Source of the DNA: Oxalobacteraceae bacterium
GTDB lineage: Bacteria > Pseudomonadota > Gammaproteobacteria > Burkholderiales > Burkholderiaceae_D
Direction of reading: 5' to 3'
Assembly: GCA_013284265.1 (NCBI GenBank)
Contig: JABTBR010000001.1
Span: 1 to 64,000, forward strand
Length of the DNA stretch: 64,000 nt
Shown here one piece after another: positions 34,048-42,686 of this stretch. The notes below the pieces were generated by a model. That model made no database searches, was not told the DNA's origin, and saw only the letters and a program-made list of their open reading frames with translations. Made by a program: the position numbers and the translations under genes. Position 1 is the first letter of the stretch; each line of letters starts with the position of its first letter.

Positions 34048-34584
34048 ATGGCTGAAGCTACTCTGACCCGTCCGACGGGCATCGATATCGAAGCGATCCG
34101 CGTGGCGGCGCGCAATCTGCAGGACGGCCCCGTCACGGCGGGCTACAAGGGCGACCGCGAGACGGTCATCCGCATGCTCAACGAGGCGCTGGCGACCGAG
34201 CTGGTATGCGTGCTGCGCTATAAACGCCACTATTACACGGTTGCCGGCCGCTCCAACGGTCCGATCAAGGCCGAGTTCCTGGAACACGCCACCCAGGAGC
34301 AGGAACATGCCGACTGGCTGGCCGAACGGATCGTCCAGTTGAACGGAAAACCCGATTTCAATCCAGCAACGTTGCTCGCACGTAGCCATGCCGAGTATGA
34401 TGGGTCTGACGACGTGCAGGCGATGGTCAAAGCGAATCTGATCGCCGAGCGGGTCGCCATCGAATCGTATCGCCAGATGATCGAACAGATCGGCGACACC
34501 GATCCGACCACGCGCCACTTGTTGATCAAGATCATGGCTGTCGAAGAAGAGCACGCCGACGACATGCGTGATCTGCTGGAATGA
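34048..34584 (+). CDS. Ferritin-like (bacterioferritin/Dps-type) protein
   Basis: A 178-residue four-helix protein with ferritin-like diiron ligands: E in LNEALATELVCVLRYKRHYY, the EHATQEQEHADWLAERI helix, then AERVAIESYRQMIEQIGD and VEEEHADDMRDLL. The spacing fits the bacterioferritin/ferritin-like superfamily. It could store iron or protect DNA against peroxide; the iron-binding residues look complete. GGAAGGAA precedes the ATG at 34048. It stands between the OmpA gene and the YqjD-like operon, among stress genes. Confidence 0.88.
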   Translation: MAEATLTRPTGIDIEAIRVAARNLQDGPVTAGYKGDRETVIRMLNEALATELVCVLRYKRHYYTVAGRSNGPIKAEFLEHATQEQEHADWLAERIVQLNGKPDFNPATLLARSHAEYDGSDDVQAMVKANLIAERVAIESYRQMIEQIGDTDPTTRHLLIKIMAVEEEHADDMRDLLE

Positions 34585-34635
34585 AGCACAGGCAGGCGCA
34601 CTACCACTTTCTCACAACAGAACAGGAGTTTCATC

Positions 34636-34938
34636 ATGCTGGAAAACAACATCAGTACCGTAAATAACGACGTGAAAACCCTGGTCAAAGATGCGCAGGC
34701 GCTGTTTACCGCCGCCACCGCGCTGACGGGCGAAAAAGCCGAAGAACTGCGCGGCCGCGGCATGCGGGCACTCGACACCGCCCTGGCCAAGGCCCACGAA
34801 GCGCAGCAAAGCGCGCTCGTCGCCAGCAAGGAAATGGCGAAACAGGCTGATGTCTATGTGAAGGAAAACCCGTGGCGCTCGATCGCCGCCGCCGCCGGCG
34901 TGGGCCTGCTGGTCGGTGTCATCCTCGGGCGCAAGTAA
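34636..34938 (+). CDS. DUF883 family protein (ElaB/YqjD type)
   Basis: A 100-residue protein with an amphipathic helical body (about 1-75) and one C-terminal membrane helix preceded by ENPWRSIAAAAGVGLLVG and ending GRK. This is the pattern of YqjD/ElaB, tail-anchored proteins that bind ribosomes at the inner membrane in stationary phase in E. coli. ACAGGAG lies before the ATG at 34636. The YqjE-like gene follows after six bases, so this is the classic yqjD-yqjE-yqjK order. Confidence 0.92.
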   Translation: MLENNISTVNNDVKTLVKDAQALFTAATALTGEKAEELRGRGMRALDTALAKAHEAQQSALVASKEMAKQADVYVKENPWRSIAAAAGVGLLVGVILGRK

Positions 34939-34944
34939 GCGATC

Positions 34945-35334
34945 GTGGCGCACGCTGACGATCATCAGCCTCCGCAGCCGGGGCTGATCGCCTCGCTGTC
35001 GGCGGTGGTTCGCAACAGCATGGGCTTGCTGCTGTCGCGGCTGGAACTGGCCGCGCTCGAGCTGTCCGAGGTGCGCAACCACCTGATGCAGTTGGTGGTG
35101 GTGGCGGCCCTGGCGCTGCTGGCGGGCTGGTTCATGCTCGCCTTCGCGTCGGTGACCATCGTGTTCCTGTGCTGGGAAGCGCTGGGCTGGAAGATCCTGC
35201 TGATCATGACGGCGGTGTTTGGCGTCTTCACGCTGGGGCTGGCGCTGTATGCGCGCGGCATGCTGCGTGATGGCAAGCTCTCGCTGCCGGCAACGATGGC
35301 CGAGATCAAATCCGACCGCGACATGCTGCTGTAA
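34945..35334 (+). CDS. Phage-holin-family/YqjE-like membrane protein, GTG start
   Basis: A 129-residue membrane protein of DUF1469 (YqjE; listed as holin superfamily but not phage). It shows GLLLSRLELAALELSEVRNH and two membrane helices (LVVVAALALLAGWFMLAFAS and ILLIMTAVFGVFTLGLALY). The GTG at 34945 is the only plausible start, six bases after the YqjD-like stop. It belongs to the yqjD-yqjE-yqjK-like operon; role unknown beyond membrane stress association. Confidence 0.88.
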   Translation: MAHADDHQPPQPGLIASLSAVVRNSMGLLLSRLELAALELSEVRNHLMQLVVVAALALLAGWFMLAFASVTIVFLCWEALGWKILLIMTAVFGVFTLGLALYARGMLRDGKLSLPATMAEIKSDRDMLL

Positions 35335-35346
35335 AGGAGAGCGACG

Positions 35347-35718
35347 ATGGCAACAGAAGACAAGGCGGCCGCGCTGGCCGCCGCCAAGGACAGGCTGATC
35401 AAGGAAGGCGAGTTCTACCGGGTTGGCGTGGTGCATTCCAAGGCCCTGGTGGCGCATGCCCTACGTCCGGAGGAACTGGCGCGTGGGGCCTTCGACCATG
35501 CGGTGGGACTGGCGCAGGCGCGTTTCGGCGCGCTGCTGCAACCGGGCGGCCTGTCCGGCATCAACTTCAGTTCGCTGAAAAGCCTGATGCCGTATGCGCT
35601 GACGGTGGGTTCCTTCGTGGCGCGCAAGCGTCTGATCAAGCCCGCCATCGGCGTCGGCCTCGTGGTCGCGGCCGGGGTGGCCTGGCTGATGCGGCGCCAG
35701 CGCCAGCATGAAGTCTGA
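35347..35718 (+). CDS. YqjK-like hypothetical membrane protein
   Basis: A 123-residue protein, third in the yqjD-yqjE order. It begins with a charged helix (EDKAAALAAAKDRLIKEGEFYRVGVVHSK) shown here by KDRLIKEGEFYRVG and has one C-terminal hydrophobic segment (IGVGLVVAAGVAWLMRR). Its place and topology fit a YqjK-like protein, but sequence similarity to E. coli YqjK is weak. AAAGGAG precedes the ATG at 35347. A terminator follows. Confidence 0.75.
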   Translation: MATEDKAAALAAAKDRLIKEGEFYRVGVVHSKALVAHALRPEELARGAFDHAVGLAQARFGALLQPGGLSGINFSSLKSLMPYALTVGSFVARKRLIKPAIGVGLVVAAGVAWLMRRQRQHEV

Positions 35719-35739
35719 TGCATAGTGTGACTAAGTACG

Positions 35740-35762
35740 ACGCCGCAGCCGCGGCGTTTTTT
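35740..35762 (+). terminator. Rho-independent terminator of the yqjDE-like operon
   Basis: ACGCCGC (35740-35746), loop AGCC and GCGGCGT (35751-35757) are followed by a run of T. Classic form. Confidence 0.85.
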
Positions 35763-35778
35763 CATCGGGGAAAGCATT

Positions 35779-36984
35779 TTGGCTGACGCAAGAATGAACG
35801 AAAAGACTGAAGCGAGCACTTCCGCGGCGAGCGGCAGCAAAACAAAACTCAATCCGGACGGGCTGCGCATCGTGCTGGTGCTGCAGGGCGGCGGCGCGCT
35901 GGGCGCCTATCAGGCCGGGGTCTACCACGCGCTGCACGAGCACGGGCTGGCGCCGGACTGGATCGTCGGCACCTCGATCGGCGCCATCAATGCCGCCATC
36001 CTGGCGGGCAATGATCAGCAAACCCGGCTGAGCCGGCTCAAGCAATTCTGGGACCGCATCGCCCACCGCGATCCCTTCGATATGACACGCGTGCCCGATT
36101 TCCAGCGGCGTAACAATATCTGGCTGCAGAGCTGGGATACCCTGCTGCGCGGCGTGCCGGGCTTCTTCAAGCCGCGCCCGCTGAGCCTGTTTCCGGCCGG
36201 GATGGCGGTGGCGCCCGAGGAAGCCAGTTTTTACGATACCAGCGAGCTGGGCGACACGCTGAACGCGCTGGTCGACTTCGATTATCTGAACGCGCCCGGC
36301 GGCACCCGCCTGACCGTGAATGCGCTGAAAGTGCGCAGCGGCACGCTGACACGCTTCGACAATACCGAGACCCGCCTGACGGCCGAGCATATCCGCGCCA
36401 GCGGCGCCTTGCCGCCCGGCTTCCCGGCGGTGCGCATAGACGGCGAGCTGTACTGGGACGGCGGCCTGTATTCGAATACGCCCCTCGAAACCGTGCTCGA
36501 CGACAGCAGCCGCGCCGATACCCTGTGCTTCATGGTCGATCTGTGGAGTGCCGAGGGCGATGAACCGAGCACCCTCGATGAAGTGCAGACGCGCCAGAAG
36601 GATGTGACCTTCGCCTCGCGTTCGCAGCGCCATCTGGACGATTATGTGACGAGCAGCCGCATGCAGCAAAAGCTGCGCGCGCTGTATGCGGCGCTGCCGG
36701 AATCGGCGCGCACCGAACAGACGGCCAGCGAGCTGGCCGCGCTCGGCTGCGACACCACCTTGCACATCGTGCGCCTGCCGTATGCGGGGCGCGACTGGAA
36801 TATGGCGGCCAAGGATATCAATTTTTCCAAGGGGTCGATTGAATGGCGTTGGGACCAGGGTTACCAGGATGCCCAGCGCGCGATCGAGGCGGCCGGCTGG
36901 CTGGCCTTCGTCACCGACGATACGCCGCTGGTGATCCATGAATTGCCGCCGCTGGAGGTGGCGAAACCGGCAGCGGCGGCCTGA
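35779..36984 (+). CDS. Patatin-like phospholipase
   Basis: A 401-residue patatin-family hydrolase. The oxyanion loop is QGGGALGAYQAGVYHAL, the nucleophile is in GTSIGAINAAI (GxSxG, about residue 62) and the catalytic aspartate is in YWDGGLYSNTPLE (DGG, about 225). A C-terminal DUF3734-like region follows. It would hydrolyse phospholipids or other acyl esters; it has no signal peptide. TTG at 35779 has GGGGA seven bases upstream and is preferred; ATG at 35794 has none. It is preceded by a terminator and stands alone. Confidence 0.9.
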   Translation: MADARMNEKTEASTSAASGSKTKLNPDGLRIVLVLQGGGALGAYQAGVYHALHEHGLAPDWIVGTSIGAINAAILAGNDQQTRLSRLKQFWDRIAHRDPFDMTRVPDFQRRNNIWLQSWDTLLRGVPGFFKPRPLSLFPAGMAVAPEEASFYDTSELGDTLNALVDFDYLNAPGGTRLTVNALKVRSGTLTRFDNTETRLTAEHIRASGALPPGFPAVRIDGELYWDGGLYSNTPLETVLDDSSRADTLCFMVDLWSAEGDEPSTLDEVQTRQKDVTFASRSQRHLDDYVTSSRMQQKLRALYAALPESARTEQTASELAALGCDTTLHIVRLPYAGRDWNMAAKDINFSKGSIEWRWDQGYQDAQRAIEAAGWLAFVTDDTPLVIHELPPLEVAKPAAAA

Positions 36985-37014
36985 ACCGGGGACCCGCCCT
37001 CGGGGCAGGCCGGC

Positions 37015-37356
37015 TTACTGCGCCGGATGGTTCTCGGCGCGGATCTGGCTGGCATTGGCCATGTCTTGCTTGTAGGTGGCGCGCGCTTCCTTGATGCAGT
37101 TGCCGCGTTCATTGGCCGGCATCCGTTTGCAGGCGATATTGGCTTCCTGCAGCGCGGCGCCGATTTCTTTTTGCAGCGTGCGCAGCTGGGCGGCGGCGGT
37201 GCTGTCCTCGCGGTACCAGCGGGCCGGATCGCCCTGCGCCATTTCCTGGCGCTGCAGGCTGGCATTGGCCGGCGGCGTGGTGTGCGACTGGGCCACTGCG
37301 GTCTGCATGCTGGCGCATATCACCAGCAGCCCCCATAAGGGTGTGCTCTTGAACAT
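37015..37356 (-). CDS. Small secreted hypothetical protein
   Basis: A 113-residue exported protein with a signal peptide (about 1-22, after TAVAQ) and a mature part of mostly helical, charged sequence (LRTLQKEIGAALQEANIACK, then ANERGNCIKEARATYKQDM). Two cysteines about 15 residues apart may pair. I do not recognise a family with confidence; small secreted Burkholderiales proteins of this design are common. It converges with the patatin gene and is preceded by a terminator. Confidence 0.72.
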   Translation of the reverse strand: MFKSTPLWGLLVICASMQTAVAQSHTTPPANASLQRQEMAQGDPARWYREDSTAAAQLRTLQKEIGAALQEANIACKRMPANERGNCIKEARATYKQDMANASQIRAENHPAQ

Positions 37357-37376
37357 GATGTTCTCCTTGATAATGA

Positions 37377-37402
37377 AGCAGGGGCGCCGCGGCGCCCCTG
37401 CT
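37377..37402 (-). terminator. Perfect 12-bp terminator hairpin
   Basis: AGCAGGGGCGCC (37377-37388) and GGCGCCCCTGCT (37391-37402) enclose two bases. It lies just after the DUF3309 gene and before the secreted-protein gene, separating the transcripts. Confidence 0.7.
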
Positions 37403-37410
37403 GGTGTTGT

Positions 37411-37563
37411 CTACAGCCTGCCGGTCAGCAGCATGATCAGCAGGATCAGCACAATCAGGCCGGTCAGCCCGCTGGGGAAGTAGCCCCAGTTGCGGCTATG
37501 CGGCCAGGTCGGCAGTGCGCCGATCAGGGCCAGTACGAGGATGATCAAGATTAGGGTGCCCAT
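37411..37563 (-). CDS. DUF3309 family small membrane protein (50 aa)
   Basis: A 50-residue protein with two hydrophobic helices flanking ALPTWPHSRNWGYFPSG, the signature of DUF3309. AAGGAGA lies before the ATG at 37563. It follows the glycine-zipper lipoprotein gene (stop 37626) with an imperfect hairpin between them, so it is probably co-transcribed from the dyad promoter at 38128 with partial attenuation. Function unknown; typical of stress-induced small membrane proteins. Confidence 0.9.
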   Translation of the reverse strand: MGTLILIILVLALIGALPTWPHSRNWGYFPSGLTGLIVLILLIMLLTGRL

Positions 37564-37625
37564 GTGCGTCTCCTTGAAGTGATGTGCCGGACCAGTCCGG
37601 CTGGACTGGTGTCAGGCTCTTGTTA

Positions 37626-38075
37626 TTAGTAGCGGTAGACGCGGCCATCGACCAGGCGCACGCGGTTGCCCACGCGCAGGTCATAGACGCTGTCCTGGTT
37701 GACGATGCGGTAATCGCCGTTGTCCATGCGCACGCTGATCTGGTAGCCGGTGTGGGCTTCCTTGCGGTTGCTTTCGACCTGGTTGCCCACCACCGCACCA
37801 CCGACCGCACCGGCCACCGTGGCGGCGGTGCGGCCGCTGCCGGAACCGACCTGGTTGCCCAGCAGCGCACCGACCAGGCCGCCGGTGACGGCGCCGGCGC
37901 CGCTATTGGCGCTCTGGGTCTGGACCACCTGGATCGAATCGATGGTGCCGTAGGTGGCGGCCTCGCCCTGGGTGGAGTACGAGGTTTGCTGCTGAACGCC
38001 GCGATCGCTGGCGCAACCGCCCAGTACAGCGGCCGCGACGAACATCAATGCTGTGATACGGGGTAGGGATTTCAT
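37626..38075 (-). CDS. Glycine zipper 2TM lipoprotein
   Basis: A 149-residue lipoprotein (lipobox LGGC, about residue 21) with a glycine zipper (about 60-105; AVTGGLVGALLGNQVGSG, AVGGAVVGNQVES) and a C-terminal beta part with VRMDNGDYRIVNQDSVYDLRVGNRVRLVDGRVY, shown here by its start VRMDNGDYRI and end RVRLVDGRVY. It is the lipoprotein counterpart of the anchored protein at 17626. AGGAGG stands before the ATG at 38075. Dyad promoter upstream (38101-38143). Outer-membrane location is likely. Confidence 0.9.
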   Translation of the reverse strand: MKSLPRITALMFVAAAVLGGCASDRGVQQQTSYSTQGEAATYGTIDSIQVVQTQSANSGAGAVTGGLVGALLGNQVGSGSGRTAATVAGAVGGAVVGNQVESNRKEAHTGYQISVRMDNGDYRIVNQDSVYDLRVGNRVRLVDGRVYRY

Positions 38076-38100
38076 AGGGCCTCCTGAAAAGTGTGAGACC

Positions 38101-38143
38101 ACTGTAGTGAGCGCTGGCAGCGCGGTCTGTGCGCTCACGCACC
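38101..38143 (-). promoter_or_regulatory. Dyad operator plus -10 for the glycine-zipper lipoprotein
   Basis: GGTGCGTGAGCGCACA (minus strand, 38143-38128) has TACAGT (38106-38101) 22 nt downstream; the leader would be about 20 nt. Confidence 0.7.
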
Positions 38144-38257
38144 AAGTGTTGTTGCGCGCCGAGGGGGGCGGCGCTGTTATATAGAGGGATAGAGAGGGCG
38201 TGGGGGCGGCGTGCTCTTGTTGCTACTGAGTGCGGCTATTTTCCAATCGTTACCGTG

Positions 38258-38300
38258 TGTTCGATACCGTACAGAGTGCGATGGCGAAGGGGCGTACAAC
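38258..38300 (+). promoter_or_regulatory. Dyad operator plus -10 for the BON-domain gene
   Basis: TGTTCGATACCGTACA (38258-38273) has TACAAC (38295-38300) 22 nt downstream. The leader would be about 105 nt. Confidence 0.65.
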
Positions 38301-38412
38301 GTAGTCATCGGCGCAGTCATTGCCGGGTTGCCAGCGGCACAGCGCCACTGGCGAATAGCTCGCTCTGAGCAGTCATCTGACAAACTGTTTGACCACCCCA
38401 AGGAGAATCACC

Positions 38413-38724
38413 ATGAAAATCGCCCATAAAATTGCGACCGCCCTGTTCACCGTTTCGCTGCTGGCCACCGCCGGCTGCGCATCGACCTCGACCAAAGAAG
38501 GCGCCGGCGAATACGTCGACGATTCCGTGATCACCACCAAAGTCAAAGCCAGCATCTTTAACGAGCCGACCTTGAAATCGACGGAAATCAATGTCGAAAC
38601 CTTCAAGGGTACGGTACAGCTGAGCGGCTTCGTGGCCCAGCCTGCCGATATCGCCAAGGCCGGTGAAATCGCCCGCGGCGTCAAGGGCGTGAGCTCGGTC
38701 AAGAACGATATTCGCGTCAAGTAA
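38413..38724 (+). CDS. BON-domain lipoprotein
   Basis: A 103-residue lipoprotein (lipobox TAGC near residue 21) with one BON domain: DDSVITTKVKASIF, then FKGTVQLSGFV and ARGVKGVSSVKNDI. BON proteins such as OsmY bind phospholipid surfaces and are induced by osmotic or envelope stress. AAGGAGA stands before the ATG at 38413. It is divergent from the glycine-zipper lipoprotein and shares the stress-type dyad promoter. Periplasmic side of the outer membrane likely. Confidence 0.92.
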   Translation: MKIAHKIATALFTVSLLATAGCASTSTKEGAGEYVDDSVITTKVKASIFNEPTLKSTEINVETFKGTVQLSGFVAQPADIAKAGEIARGVKGVSSVKNDIRVK

Positions 38725-38773
38725 GATTGTTGCGCCGGCCCGCGTCATGCGCGGGCGGCGCTTTCGCTTTTGT

Positions 38774-38840
38774 AAAACCCACGGCGTAAATCTGGGGTCT
38801 GACCCGACGGGTCAGACCCCGGCTCTTTGCCGTGGGTTTT
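38774..38840. repeat. Nested-palindrome dispersed repeat (copy 2)
   Basis: Outer arms AAAACCCACGGC (38774-38785) and GCCGTGGGTTTT (38829-38840) enclose inner arms GGGGTCTGACCC (38794-38805) and GGGTCAGACCCC (38809-38820). The element can form a double-stem hairpin. It lies between the BON gene and the AI-2E exporter gene and could also end transcription. Relatives are at 1-37 and 56513-56614. Confidence 0.85.
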
Positions 38841-38874
38841 AACTTTGGCGCCGGCTTTTTTGCAGGAAAAAATC

Positions 38875-40080
38875 ATGATCGAGTCATCCGACCTGCCGAC
38901 CTCCACGCCTTCCACGGAAGCATCGGCCACCGCCATCGCACCCACCCAGGAAGCGGCCGGTTCCAGTCTGCGCCTGCCGCTGCATGTGAACGCGCGCGGC
39001 GTGGCGCTGGGCATCATCGCCACAGTGGCCTTCGTGTTCGCGGTGCAGTGGGCCAAGCATTTCCTGGTGCCGCTGCTGCTCGGTATCCTGATTTCCTATA
39101 CGCTCAATCCGCTGGTGTGCTGGCTGGAAAAGCTGCGCCTGCCGCGCGCGGTGGGCGCGACGCTGGTGACGGTGGCCATCTTGAGCGGCTCGGCGCTGGT
39201 GATCGACAAGGTGCACGGCGAGTTCCAGTCCATCGTGGAGGAATTGCCCGCCGCCACCCACAAGCTGGCGCGGCTGGTGGCGAACACGATGAACAAGGGA
39301 CCGAGCACGATCGCCCAGATCCAGGCGGTGGCGACCGAACTGGAGCAGGCCACCAGCGGCGCGCAGGAGCGCCGCAACGCGGCCCGGCGCGCGCCGTCGA
39401 GCGGGAATATGGCGCCGCTGGCGCAGCCCGGCTTCAAGGTGATGGACTGGGTCTGGGCCGGCTCGATGGGCGTGATGGGGTTTCTGAGCCAGGCGACGAT
39501 GGTGATCTTCCTGGTATTCTTCCTGCTGCTGTCGGGCGATACCTTCAAGCGCAAGCTGGTCAAGCTGACCGGGCCTTCGCTGAGCCGCAAGAAAATCACC
39601 GTGCACATCCTGGAAGACATCAACAGTTCGATCCAGAACTATATGTTCATGCTGCTGGTGACCAATGGTTTGCTGGCGCTGCTGATGTGGGTCGCCTTGC
39701 GCCTGATCGGGCTGGAGAACGCGGGCGCCTGGGCCATCGTGGCCGGGCTGCTGCACATCATGCCTTACTTCGGGCCGCTGCTGATCACCAGCGCGACCGG
39801 CATCGTGGCCTTCCTGCAATTCGAATCGCTGCAGATGGTGCTGCTGGTGACGGGCGCCTCGCTGGCCATCGCCACCCTGGTCGGCACGTTCGTGACCACC
39901 TGGATGACGGGCAAGATCGCACGCATGAATCCGGCCGCGGTGTTCGTCAGCCTGCTGTTCTGGGGCTGGTTGTGGGGCGTCTGGGGCTTGCTGCTGGGCG
40001 TGCCGCTGATCGTCATCGTCAAGGTGGTGGCCGAGCGCATCGAGGGCATGGAAGTGGTCGCCGAGCTGCTGGGGGAGTAG
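38875..40080 (+). CDS. AI-2E-family (PerM/TqsA) membrane transporter
   Basis: A 401-residue membrane protein with about eight helices, of the AI-2E exporter superfamily. Blocks include FLVPLLLGILISYTLNPLV near the N-terminus, FLVFFLLLSGDTFKRKLV in the middle and GAWAIVAGLLHIMPYFGPLL, FWGWLWGVWGLLLGVPLIV near the end. Members export small molecules or drive permease-like functions; the AI-2 role is established for only a few. ATG at 38875 follows AGGAAAAA. An upstream in-frame start at 38827 falls in the repeat and is unlikely. Confidence 0.88.
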   Translation: MIESSDLPTSTPSTEASATAIAPTQEAAGSSLRLPLHVNARGVALGIIATVAFVFAVQWAKHFLVPLLLGILISYTLNPLVCWLEKLRLPRAVGATLVTVAILSGSALVIDKVHGEFQSIVEELPAATHKLARLVANTMNKGPSTIAQIQAVATELEQATSGAQERRNAARRAPSSGNMAPLAQPGFKVMDWVWAGSMGVMGFLSQATMVIFLVFFLLLSGDTFKRKLVKLTGPSLSRKKITVHILEDINSSIQNYMFMLLVTNGLLALLMWVALRLIGLENAGAWAIVAGLLHIMPYFGPLLITSATGIVAFLQFESLQMVLLVTGASLAIATLVGTFVTTWMTGKIARMNPAAVFVSLLFWGWLWGVWGLLLGVPLIVIVKVVAERIEGMEVVAELLGE

Positions 40081-40117
40081 CACGCGGCGGCGTCCCCGCC
40101 ACCCGGCCGCGCGGCGC

Positions 40118-42676
40118 TTATTTTGACTCGGCTTCGTCCAGGATATCGGCCGTCGTCAGCGAGCCGGTGCGCATCACCTTGCCCAGCGCGGCGCGCAGTT
40201 CGCGCAGCTTGGGCGGCTTGCTCAGCACGCAGTCCACATGCATCGGGTTGTCGCCATCGCTGATCAGGCGCTGGCCCCAGCCGGTCAGCAGGATCAGCGG
40301 GGTCAGCGGCGCATACTGCTTGATCGCGCTGGCCACCTTGCGCCCGTCGATATAGGGCATGCCCAGGTCGGTGATGACGGCCGAGAAGGGCAGGCCCTCG
40401 TCGAGCGCCAGCTTGAACTGGTCGATGCCGTTCTGGCCGCCATCGGCGGCGACCACTTCGTGGCCATCGATTTCCAGGATGTCGCGTAGCGAGCGCAGCA
40501 CCATCGGGTCGTCGTCCACCACCAGGATGCGCAGGTGCGAGATGATGGCCTCGGGCCGGTCCGGCTGGGCCGGATGGGCGGCCTCGGGCTGGACCGGGAA
40601 GCACAGGCGCATCATGGTGCCGCGCTGGGGCGCGGTATCGATCTCGATGGTGGCGCCGTGGCGTTCGGTCATGCCATACACCATCGCCAGGCCCAGGCCG
40701 GTGCCGCGTTCGCCCTTGGTGGTGAAGAAGGGTTCCAGGCAACGGCGCCGGGTAGCCTCGCTCATGCCGGCGCCGGAGTCGCCCACTTCGATGCATACCT
40801 GTTCCAGCGTGCCGGAGGCCGGCTTGATGCTGCGCGTGCGCACCGTCAGCGTGCCACCCTCGGGCATGGCGTCGACGGCGTTGAAGATCAGATTGGTCAG
40901 CGCTTCGCGGATCTCGCCCTCGACCCCCTGCAGATAAGGCAGGTTGGGCTGCAGCTGGACTTCCTTGTTGATGACGATGCCGCGTTGCAGCGGCATATCG
41001 CTCCAGCGCGCGCGGGTCAGGTCCAGCACCTGCTGGGCCAGCTGGTTGGCGTCCACCGGCAGCGGCTGCTGCAGCGCCTCGCGCTGGCGGTAGAACTCGC
41101 GCATGCGCGCCACCGTGGCGGCCACGTCGTCGATGGCGCGTTTGATCACTTCCAGGTTTTCCCGTGCGCGCGGGCTCAGGGTGTGGTCCGTTTCCAGCAG
41201 CGACTCGGTGTACAGGGCCACCGGCGAGATCGCGTTGTTGATGTCGTGGGCGATGCCGCTGGCCATCTGGCCGAGCGCGCGCAGGCGTTCCTGCTGCATC
41301 ACCGACTGCTGGGTCTGGCGGATATCGTCGTAGGCGCGCTGCAGCGCCGAGTACAACTGGGCCTGGTTGGCGGCCAGCGCCACGTGCTCGCTGAGCTGGC
41401 GCAGGAATTCGCATTCGCCGCTGGAAAAACTATTGGCGTGGCGGCGCGCCGCCACCAGCACGCCGAACACCGTGCTCTCGGCCAGCAGCGGCGCCATCAC
41501 CAGCGCATGCAGGCCGCCGCCGGCGATGCGGCGCGGGAAGGGGAAGCCGGAGGTGCTGACGTCGCCTTCATAGACCAGCTCGCCACGGATGCAGTGCGAC
41601 AGGCCGTTCTCGTCGACATCGACGGTGCTGTGCTCGTCCATGCGCAATTCCTCGGCCAGCGCGGCGCTGCCCAGCCCGACACTGGAGACGGTCAGCTGGT
41701 TGGTGGCCTGGTCGTACAGGCAGATCGCGCAAAAGTCCACCGGCAACTGGTCTTCGACGCTGCGGATCACCACCTGGAAGATGCTGCGCAGGTCGAGCCG
41801 CTCGCCCACCGAGCGGGTGATGTGGTGCAGCAGGTTCAGGCGGCCCAGCTGCTCATGTACCTTCTGCTCGGCCTGCTGGCGCACGGCCGCCTCGGTCTGC
41901 AGCGCATCGTAGGCCTGCACCAGGTCGTCGCGCGAGACGGTGGTGTTGCGCAGCTGTTCGGTCATGCCGTCGAAGGCGCGCGCCAGGTCGCCGATCTCAT
42001 CGCGGCTATCGAGGCCGAGGCGGAAGTCGAGGTCGCCCGAGCCCACCAGGGAGGTGCCCTCGCGCATGCGCGCCAGCGGCCGGATCACGCTGCGGGTGAC
42101 GACGAAGATGGTCAGGCCGACGAACAGCGCCACCAGCGCGCCCGAGGTGGCCAGCGCCAGATTGGCGCGGTTGTGGGCTTCGACCAGGCCGGTGCGGCTG
42201 CGTTCGGACAGCTGCAGCGCGTCGGAAATCATGCTCTGGGTCTTGTTGGTGATCTGGCCGGTCAGGCGCGATTCGAGTTCGCCCAGCAGTTCGCGCTTGG
42301 CCAGGTCGCTGCGCAGCTGCTCGTGGTTGCTCACCAGTAGCTGGAACAACTGGTCGACATTCTGGTGGCCGCGGCGCAGGCCGACGATCACGGCTTCCTC
42401 GTCGGTGCCGGAAAAGCCGGTGGGCGCGGCCAGCAGCGCGGCCAGCGAGGCGCTGCGCAGGCGCCACTGGGCCTGGGTGCGCTGCTCGTGGTGCAAGCCG
42501 TATTCGAGCAGCAGATAGCGCAGCGAGGTGACGCCCTGCAGCACATCGCTGGCGTCTTCGTTGCGCGCCAGTTCGCGCCGCATCTGCACGGTATTGCTCA
42601 GCAGGACGAGCAGTATCAGCAGGACCACGCCTACCGAGAGCGCGCCAGCGAGCTTGAGACGGGTGGAAATCTTCAC
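40118..42676 (-). CDS. Hybrid sensor histidine kinase (HAMP-GAF-HisKA-HATPase-REC)
   Basis: An 852-residue membrane sensor. TM1 is about 9-28, a periplasmic domain follows to about 170, TM2 about 172-192, HAMP about 193-245, and a GAF domain about 285-435. The phosphoacceptor histidine is in SGIAHDINNAISPV (about 475), then the ATPase (GEGTGLGLAMVYG type: GTGLGLAMVYGM), and a C-terminal receiver (about 712-852) with the phosphoacceptor aspartate about 770 in ITDLGMP. It stands 10 bases after the substrate-binding protein gene. The two likely form a sensing unit with the kinase at 43788. It lacks a DNA-binding output. Confidence 0.9.
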   Translation of the reverse strand: MKISTRLKLAGALSVGVVLLILLVLLSNTVQMRRELARNEDASDVLQGVTSLRYLLLEYGLHHEQRTQAQWRLRSASLAALLAAPTGFSGTDEEAVIVGLRRGHQNVDQLFQLLVSNHEQLRSDLAKRELLGELESRLTGQITNKTQSMISDALQLSERSRTGLVEAHNRANLALATSGALVALFVGLTIFVVTRSVIRPLARMREGTSLVGSGDLDFRLGLDSRDEIGDLARAFDGMTEQLRNTTVSRDDLVQAYDALQTEAAVRQQAEQKVHEQLGRLNLLHHITRSVGERLDLRSIFQVVIRSVEDQLPVDFCAICLYDQATNQLTVSSVGLGSAALAEELRMDEHSTVDVDENGLSHCIRGELVYEGDVSTSGFPFPRRIAGGGLHALVMAPLLAESTVFGVLVAARRHANSFSSGECEFLRQLSEHVALAANQAQLYSALQRAYDDIRQTQQSVMQQERLRALGQMASGIAHDINNAISPVALYTESLLETDHTLSPRARENLEVIKRAIDDVAATVARMREFYRQREALQQPLPVDANQLAQQVLDLTRARWSDMPLQRGIVINKEVQLQPNLPYLQGVEGEIREALTNLIFNAVDAMPEGGTLTVRTRSIKPASGTLEQVCIEVGDSGAGMSEATRRRCLEPFFTTKGERGTGLGLAMVYGMTERHGATIEIDTAPQRGTMMRLCFPVQPEAAHPAQPDRPEAIISHLRILVVDDDPMVLRSLRDILEIDGHEVVAADGGQNGIDQFKLALDEGLPFSAVITDLGMPYIDGRKVASAIKQYAPLTPLILLTGWGQRLISDGDNPMHVDCVLSKPPKLRELRAALGKVMRTGSLTTADILDEAESK

Positions 42677-42686
42677 GTGAGCCTTG

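Larger units (their letters stand above)
38076..38412. other. 337-bp divergent intergenic region with two dyad operators
   Basis: This gap carries two copies of the dyad, one facing the glycine-zipper lipoprotein and one facing the BON gene. I see no gene in it. The centre (38160-38220) is G-rich and without recognisable structure. Confidence 0.6.

Noticed and set aside
34945..35334. Holin family annotation as a sign of prophage
   Set aside because: The gene is yqjE-like within the yqjD-yqjE-yqjK order and no phage gene is nearby.
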